DNA of 64,000 nucleotides from Pyrus communis (taxonomy: Eukaryota; Streptophyta; Magnoliopsida; Rosales; Rosaceae), in NCBI RefSeq assembly GCF_963583255.1, contig NC_084813.1, positions 4,156,501-4,220,500 of the forward strand, written 5' to 3'. The position numbers and the translations under genes are program-made. This document shows, piece by piece, positions 57,659 through 64,000 of this stretch (its first letter is position 1; every line of letters begins with the position of its first letter). The notes under the pieces were generated by a model. That model saw nothing but the letters and a program-made list of their open reading frames with translations. It searched no databases and was not told the DNA's origin.

Positions 57659-57841
57659 ATGCATAAAATTATATCCAGGGGTTCATGCAAATGTCTTCTC
57701 TTCTTTTTGGTACTCTTTTTCTTATCGATCGTTTCTAATTCTTCGCCGGAAAAACAAATGGCGCGGAATATTCATGTAAAGATGATGCTCAGTTGCTCAC
57801 AAGGCAGTCCTAAGGCTAAGGAAATGATTTGTACGTTATAG
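57659..57841 (+). CDS. Candidate small secreted peptide (60 aa), unknown
   Basis: ATG at 57659 opens a 60-codon frame with a convincing signal-peptide pattern: basic N-region (MHKIISRGSCK), an 18-residue hydrophobic core (CLLFFLVLFFLSIVS) and a polar cleavage region (NSSPEKQ). The mature part is short and basic with two cysteines (LSCSQGS and MICTL). It is preceded by a CT-rich leader ('tatctctctctctctccccc') like plant 5' UTRs. I do not recognise a peptide family, and a chance frame or a truncated first exon (a GTACGT donor-like site lies at its end) is possible. Confidence 0.3.
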   Translation: MHKIISRGSCKCLLFFLVLFFLSIVSNSSPEKQMARNIHVKMMLSCSQGSPKAKEMICTL

Positions 57842-57899
57842 AAATTGATATATACACTACATTTATTAAAATTGATTTCTTGCATCACTTAGTATTATA

Positions 57900-58060
57900 A
57901 TCTAGTAATATTAATTACTCATCACTTGAAAATTAGAGATCTTAGGTCCAATTCCCACCAAAGGCGAATTTGAACCAAATTATTGCTATCCTATTGCGAG
58001 ACTAAACTCATCTTCTCCCTTTTAGTGTAGATAATATCGTTTGTTAATAATAAAAAAAAT
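57900..58060 (+). mobile_element. SINE-like, tRNA-derived repeat (degenerate)
   Basis: 'ttaggtccaattcccaccaa' corresponds to a B-box region. It is followed by 'ggcgaatttgaaccaaatta', 'ttgcgagactaaactcat' and 'agtgtagataatatcgtttg', collinear with the minus-strand copy at 39815-39975. Confidence 0.5.
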
Positions 58061-59005
58061 TGATTTCTTGCTATTGCACTTATGACTAATATATATTGTC
58101 TTCGTAAGCTCAAGTTATCTCACTAGGTTTAGAGTTAAGTCAAGCATTTAGTGATCACTTGCATATATGAATAGGAGTTAATCAAGGCGGTGGACTCTTG
58201 TAACAGAGTGTCGGCACAATGCTATGAAAACCAGGTAGGAGAAATCGGGCAAGCCTTTATGAAGGTTCATTTTATTAAATTTTGTGAAGTGTTCCATAAT
58301 TCACAGCAAGACAATTTTCTAGTTAATGTCTAGTAAGTTATGTCTTGTATGAGTTTTGTGCTTGTTTGTTTGACTTTGGTGGATTCTTTAATAGCAATGT
58401 GTCCGTGGACTTTCTCCATCGTGTGTGGAGTTTTACCATGCAAATGAAAATCGTGTTTTCTCATTTTCTTATTTGATTTACTTAATTGTTGCTACGTCGC
58501 ATGATTGAAACTGTGTTTCAATCCCGCATGTTTGGGAATTAAATTTAGGTTGTTTATCCGTTAGGTTTGGGTTCCTCGATCTATATGCATTTTCATTGCT
58601 CTTCAAGGAAAGACACAACTATTATGAAGAGTCACTTCCACATCTGTATAAATGCTTCGTTATTGAGTCATCAGTAAATTAATTACTTGAGTCGTACAAG
58701 TTTGTTTGCGTCAATCATAATTTGTGATTAAGTTAGTCATGAGAAAGTTCTACACAATCGTGATTCAGTAGGGTCTTATGATTTGGTGTGCTAAAATTGT
58801 AAATATATAGGTGTTGTATCCTAGAGACAAACGTCATTAATCAACCATGAGCACTGTAGTGAGACCTAAATTGTGTTATATAGAGTTTTTTTTAACACTT
58901 TCATATCAATCAGTTGGTTGTGTTTTCTTTATCCAGAAATTTCTTTCATGTATGTTTTGGAAAGAAATATATATGACCATAATAAAACCCTTATTCTCCA
59001 CAAAT
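58061..59005. other. AT-rich intergenic DNA
   Basis: No gene or clear element seen. Confidence 0.4.
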
Positions 59006-59641
59006 GAGGGGTGGACATGGTTCAGTTCGGTCTGACTCACTCTTAAAATCGTGAACCAAACTGGAGTCTTATAATTAGTTTATTCATAAACTGAAAATTG
59101 CAAGGGAAACCCGAACAAAATTGGACCGCCTCAGTTTCGGTTCGATTCGCTTGGTTCTCGATTTTAAGTATATTTCCCATTCAAAATCAGATCTAGATAT
59201 GCTGGCGAGGGTTTTGGCTTCGCAACCTTGAGATAGGATTAGACCTAATAGGTAGGGACTGAATCTGTAGGAAGAGATGGTAGAGAAATCGCCCAGTCAG
59301 TCAAGTAGGGTAAAGGAGGAAGAGAGAGTTTGAGGTGCAGACAACGGGACTAGAGAGAGAGAGAAAAGAAGAAGAGATAGAGAGGCTAAAACGAGGACAA
59401 AGAGAGATGGAGATATAGAAAAGAAGGTAATGCTTGTTGGTTAAGTGTGGTGAGGGAGGAAGAGAGAGGGAGAGAGAGAATGAGGGAAAGAAAGGGAAGA
59501 GAGAAAGAGAGATGGCTCTTTTGAGGATTGAGGTGAGGGAGGGTAGAAGATTAGGGTTTGGTAATTAGGCTTAGGAATATTGGGCTTGAAAAATAATAAA
59601 TTTGCACTTCATAAGGGCTGTATATTGTTAAAAAAAATATA

Positions 59642-60428
59642 GGATTAAGTACCTAAAACCCCTCAATCTTTTAGTGTTATTCTAAATTGATTTCAACATT
59701 TTTAAACATTCCAAACAGGTACTCAATTTATTGAAAATGTCACATCTATTAAGCCTCAATTAAAAATCTGTTAAATTAACTAAGCTTACTTTGTCTCCAA
59801 AATCAATGGAAGGTCATGGAAGGAAGCATAGCCTCCTCTAACCAACAATTACCACCATCATCATCATGCCATCACCTCCAAACCCCAACGCAAAACCTCA
59901 AACTCCACCCTACACTCAAGTTGCCAACATCAAGAAGAAGGTCATGGTGGTTGTTAAAATCGTATGGACTGCCATGATGTAGGCACACATGAGCATAAAC
60001 AAAGTTAAACTAAAAGCTTTACGAGAGCTGAGAATTAGCAAATGAGGAAATCACATGAGCATAAACAAACTCTGTGAAACCCTATCTAAATTCTTAACCC
60101 TCTTATATGTTAAGATATTGCCATCATGATGTATTTCAATTTGGGTCCATTTTCATTCAATTCAATACATGTTTGATCATTGGGTTCAATAATATATAAT
60201 CTATGTTTAAATTTAGATTTTGAGGCAACTACTATATATTAATATTGTCCATGACATATCTAGTTGGTGGATTTTGAATATAATCTATATTTGAAAAATT
60301 AACTGGGCTTAACAGATGTGACATTTTTAATAGGTTGAGACCGTTGGGTACTTGTTTAGAATGTCTAAAAAGGTTGAGGCCAATTTAGAATGACACTAAA
60401 AGGTTGGGGAGTTTTAGGTACTTAATCC
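59642..60428. mobile_element. 787-bp Mutator-like element nested in the hAT-like element, 9-bp TSD
   Basis: Inverted ends of about 130 bp start 'ggattaagtacctaaaac' on both strands. A perfect 9-bp duplication, aaaaatata, lies at 59633-59641 and 60429-60437. The interior carries a short proline-rich frame (59866-59982) and no transposase. Confidence 0.9.
59866..59982 (+). CDS. Short ORF in the Mutator-like element, possible captured exon
   Basis: ATG at 59866 opens 38 codons: MPSPPNPNAKPQTPPYTQ, then a hydrophobic-basic block (VANIKKKVMVVVKIV). The KKKVMVVV block faintly recalls the start of universal-stress-protein domains, so it could be a gene fragment picked up by the element. It may equally be chance. 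Confidence 0.2.
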   Translation: MPSPPNPNAKPQTPPYTQVANIKKKVMVVVKIVWTAMM

Positions 60429-60724
60429 AAAAATATAATACACACGTATTTATATTTATATTGATTCTGTTCAGTCCAAACCGGTTTTTAGAATCCCCAA
60501 ATCAAAATCAAAACTGAAACCGAATCAAGCCAGTTTGGTATTCGTTTGGTTTTTGTTTGCTTTGGTCAACTTGGTTTTCTTCTTGTTCTTTTTCCTCGAT
60601 TCGATTCGATTTCTTGGTTCTTCAATTGTTTTGCCCACCCCTACCTTAATAATTAACAAATTAATGCCCTCTTTCTCCTTTTACCCTTTACAAGTTGTTA
60701 TCCTAATGTCTTCACTTTGAGGAC

Positions 60725-61033
60725 CTGTGAGGTCTTTTTCTATATGAGTTCTCATATTAATCTTACTGTGTTGCAATCATATTTAGAATAGGAATGTGAT
60801 TGTGTAAATCCTAGTAGATATGGAATGTATCTTATATTCCTATTAGGAGTAGATTACCTATAAATGTTGTAATTCTAAAGGGAAAGGTTTTTACCTATCC
60901 TAATACTATAAATAAAGGCACAATGAGGTGAATCAAACACACCTCATAATTAAATCACTCTCTCTTCTCTCTAACCATAGCTGGCCCCTTCTCTCTCTCT
61001 AAACCCTGGATCGTTCAATCAAATAGGCCTACA
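60725..61033 (+). repeat. Probable 5' LTR of a fourth copia element
   Basis: The sequence has LTR character: a TATA box (TATAAATA, 60907-60914), a CT-rich leader and a GGCCTACA end, next to a primer-binding-like 'cgttatcagcacact'. The left edge (TGTGAGGTC near 60725) is a guess, since the 3' LTR is outside the window. Confidence 0.5.
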
Positions 61034-62287
61034 ATACGTTATCAGCACACTCTTGCCAGAAGCTGAGGAATTTGACGGATCGTAAGGGGAGGCTATCTTC
61101 CATAAAATTCAAAGGTTTATTCATTTTTTGCTAATCAGGTACGCTTAAAATAAAAGAATATATTTGAAACGTCCACGAAGCATGAAAACATTCCTCATGA
61201 TGCATGAACCCCTGTATGTTTATATTTTCCTTCTGATATATATATATTATATATGTTCATATATTTGTTTCATGCATCGCACAATTAAATTGTTATGTGG
61301 AGTATGTGAGTCAATGTATAAAATTAAATTAGAAGCAAATATGGGTTTCCTAAACCCCAGGTTCGAAAAATTGGGTATTTTTTTGGTATTACCGTGGGAT
61401 GACATCACCCTGATGCTCTTGGACTATCTGCGCAGCCCCTGTTGGGCTTGCTGCTCCATAACCATGGGCCTGCAGCCCTAGTTTCTTGGTCCACAGCCCA
61501 CAAGCCTAGTTTGCTTGGCCCTTGTGTCATGACTTGTAACAAACCGAAGCCAATCTATGCGGCAGGGCTTCCCGCGTCAAACCCAAATGCCAGCAACCTT
61601 GCTGGGCCTTGCCTCGTGCCATCTCCCTCGGCCCCAACTAAAACTCAACTGCGGCTGGGGTTTGTCTCCCACCCACCGTGGCCTGCAGCCACTCCCAAGG
61701 CCCTTTTTGGTCCTTGCATTTTACTCAAGGCACCCAACCCGAGCCCAATTATTTATTCGGGCTATATTTTCGACCCAATAATATTATTTTAATATTATTT
61801 AGCTTCTACAATCGACCCTGCATGCCCCGATTTATTGAATTAATTAAAAGTGACCTACAGTCCATTAATCTAATAATGAATCCAAAATTATTGACCTGAA
61901 GATCATTTTTGGACATTAACAATTCAATAATTCAATTTTATACTTTGAACAGTCACATACTTTCATAGTAATGAATCTCTCATACTTGAGTTCCCGAAGA
62001 ACCTCGAAGAACCTCAAATCCACTATATTCAAATTAGTATATTGCATTCTGTGTTTCTTGCAGGAACCTCTCATTATGAACTAACTGTTCATCAAACTAA
62101 ATTGAACCTGTAGTTTCAAATTTAGTGCCTTTGAAACGTGAAGTTTTCATTCAAAACATACCACATGAAACCTGTAGTTTTCATGCATAAATTAAACCAA
62201 TACATGTCTATAGAACCTACATGTTCTACGATATATGTTTATGGCTTACCATATGACTACCCATGTTTTTCCCTCTATTTTAGGGTC

Positions 62288-62836
62288 ATGTCAAACTTGG
62301 AAAAACTGGGTTTCTCCGCTCTAAAAGTCTATGAAAGAAACTATCTGAAGTGGGTTCAAGACGTGAAGCTCCATTTGACTGCAAAGGGTATTAGAGCCAT
62401 CATCGAGACACCTATCGTCGACAAACCTGTTGACGAAGCTCAGAAGGATATTGCAATGATCTTTATTCGAAAACACATCCATGATGCACTGCAGACGGAG
62501 TATCTCGCTGAGGTGGACCCACGCACCCTCTGGCTTGCTCTGGCCAACCGTTTCAATGACCAGAAAGACATATACTTACCTGAAACAAGACACGACTGGC
62601 AGCATCTTCGCTTCCAGGACTTTAAGTTCATGAATGAATACAACTCTGAAGTTTGTAGAATCCGTTCATTGTTGAAATTCTGCAAAGTGGAACTAACCGA
62701 ATCAGATATCCTAGAGAAGACCTATTCAACCTTCCATGTCACCAATATTGTCCTGCAACAACAATATAGGGCACATAAATTCACCAAGTTTTCGGATTTG
62801 ATCTCTGTTTTACTTATAGCTGAAAAGCAGAACTAG
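62288..62836 (+). pseudogene. Copia gag, truncated
   Basis: ATG at 62288 (MSNLEKLGFSALKVYERNYL) opens a gag of the UBN2/copia type: YLKWVQDVKLHL, then LWLALANRFNDQK, LPETRHDWQHLRFQDFK, LEKTYSTFH and LQQQYRAHKF. A stop at 62834-62836 falls where relatives continue (LLMKNHQARPTGS is readable straight after). The zinc-knuckle part near 63120 (DHWSRVCRASSEA when read across a frameshift) is broken. Confidence 0.8.
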
Positions 62837-63550
62837 CTTTTGATGAAGAATCATCAAGCTAGACCTACTGGCTCAAACGCCGCGCCTGAAGCGCATACCA
62901 TTAATTCTAGTAGCCATAAACGACTAAAGCATCGTCATAGCTATGGCAATGGATGACAAGCCCCACCACGGGCCTAAGGTCAACAGAGTGCTGCATCGAA
63001 GGGAAGAAATGTGACCCAACAGTGTTCACCACTAGCCCCTAAGGTCCCAAACTTTAAGAACAAGGGCAAAGCTCCTGTTCAGCCTACTTCTACTGAACTG
63101 AACATGTGTATCACTGTGGATCAAGGGATCATTGGTCACGCGTATGCCGAGCTTCCTCTGAAGCTATTGCCAAGTATCATTCCCATCGTGACTCTAACTT
63201 TGCAATGTGGATCATCCGGAAGATGCAACTACATTAATAGAGATATTGGATCTTCAGGAGGCGTCAACGCCTATGGATGAACAAATTAGACATGTTTTTA
63301 GGGTGTTTACCCTTAGTGGCCGAACCCACTAGGAATGGCCGGCCCTACCCCCCCCCCCCCTATTTTTTCTAGGTTTATGGTTTAATTTTGAACATTTTTT
63401 CTAAGTATTTGGAATAATTTGTTTGGTTTTGGTTTGTTTTGAATTATGGATTTTTATTTGAATGGATATTATTTTCTCGAATTGCTTAATTGAATTAATG
63501 GACTTATATTTATGCATGTGACCAATTCAATCAATTTTTTTTTTCTACGT

Positions 63551-64000
63551 ATGTCTAGTGGGGAAGTTAGTTGTCTGGTAGATAGTGCAACCATGCACAC
63601 CATCTTGCGTGAACGACACTATTTTACTAACTTAATACCCAAAAAAGCTCATTTGACAACTCTCTCAGGCTCATCCAACCTGATTGAAGGATACGGAAAG
63701 ACACGTATCATGTTGTCTAATGATACAATTTTAATCATTAAGGAGGCACTCTATTCTCCATGTTCCGGAAGAACGTTGCTGAGTTTTAAACATATTCAAG
63801 ATAATCAATATCATATTGAAACCACTAAAGATAATGGTTCTAAATTTCCTTATATCACTTCATATGAATATTGCCAGAAGCGTATTCATGAGAAGTTAGA
63901 ATGTCTGCCGAGTGGATTGTACATCAGAACCATTCGCAGCATAGAACCCACAGTGTGGCCGACCCTATGCATGTGTTCCAGGACACTTTGTTGCTTTGGT
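63551..64000 (+). pseudogene. Copia protease/pre-integrase region, open to the window edge
   Basis: A 150-codon frame without a stop runs from ATG 63551 to the end. It has a protease-like motif CLVDSATMHTILRERHYF (DSA in place of DSG/DSGT), then KTRIMLSNDTILIIKEALYS and LLSFKHIQDNQYHIET. Near 63940 the similarity moves to another frame (HSVADPMHVFQDTLLLW), which indicates an indel. The window cuts the integrase domain. Confidence 0.75.

Larger units (their letters stand above)
59006..60643. mobile_element. hAT-like non-autonomous element carrying a nested insertion
   Basis: The ends 'gaggggtggaca' and 'tgcccacccctac' are inverted. Subterminal 'ggttcagttcggt' / 'aaaccgaatcaagc' repeats resemble those of the hAT element at 40749. 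No clean 8-bp duplication remains. The interior is GA-rich (59270-59520). About 787 bp of it is the nested element at 59642. No transposase. Confidence 0.6.
60725..64000 (+). mobile_element. 5' part of a degenerate Ty1-copia element, cut by the window end
   Basis: Candidate LTR, then an untranslated stretch rich in 'gcagccc'/'gggcct' words (61430-61700), gag (62288), a degraded zinc-knuckle region (about 63120-63290) and protease (63551), in Ty1-copia order. Several frameshifts and a poly(C) run at 63350-63360 mark it as inactive. The rest of pol lies beyond the window. Confidence 0.75.

Noticed and set aside
57395..57664. Frames over the A-tract repeats
   Set aside because: Lys-rich or Phe-rich translations of poly(A)/poly(T).
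60535..60720. 61-codon frame 'MVFVWFLFALVNL...' with a hydrophobic start
   Set aside because: It lies across the right end of the hAT-like element and its T-rich subterminal repeats, so the signal-like sequence is compositional.
1..64000. tRNA, rRNA, CRISPR or prophage features
   Set aside because: None seen. The only tRNA-like motifs are in the decayed SINE-like repeats and the retroelement primer binding sites; regular spacer-repeat arrays are absent.

Overview
This is a stretch of plant nuclear DNA. It is AT-rich, has genes with spliceosomal introns, and is dense in LTR retrotransposons and small DNA transposons. Several short repeats look like ones common in apple and pear, and the proteins are close to dicot families. 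I infer a woody Rosaceae genome (Malus/Pyrus-like), but no database search was possible. There are no bacterial-type operons, CRISPR arrays or convincing tRNA/rRNA genes.

Layout. 1-950: AT-rich, with SINE-like scraps. 951-6222: a decayed Ty3/gypsy element with a 2.5-kb 5' LTR and only a stump of a 3' LTR. 6787-13455: a phytocyanin (early-nodulin-like) gene split by a Ty1-copia element (6871-12421). 14216-15315: tandem duplications, a fragment of a membrane-protein gene, and a MITE nested in a MITE. 15537-22109: an intact eight-exon SNF2-family ATPase gene (SWI2/CHR9/ERCC6L2-like). 22529-23674: a convergent F-box gene. 24474-26430: an old 1.2-kb tandem duplication. 29094-35201: the 3' half of a PPR gene whose last codons are displaced by a second Ty1-copia element. 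35202-46049: mainly intergenic, with a hAT-type element, a fold-back element, several MITEs and microsatellites. 46055-50975: a young, nearly intact Ty1-copia element on the minus strand. 52354-53284: another long-inverted-repeat element. 53804-54547: an AS2-type LOB-domain transcription factor gene on the minus strand. 56557-57022: two 222-bp Mutator-type MITEs head to head. 59006-60643: a hAT-like element containing a nested Mutator-like element. 60725-64000: the 5' part of a fourth Ty1-copia element, which runs off the window.

Three host loci look functional: the SNF2 ATPase (nuclear, DNA repair/chromatin), the F-box protein (SCF substrate receptor) and the AS2-like protein (leaf polarity). 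They do not form a pathway. The phytocyanin and PPR loci are pseudogenes. I found no previously undescribed enzymatic system. The strongest observations are structural: exact target-site duplications for nine elements, a retroelement inserted in frame just after a signal-peptide region, and a retroelement whose truncated 5' LTR is joined to a 38-bp duplicated piece of its host gene. A copia element with almost identical LTRs is closed by a single nonsense codon.
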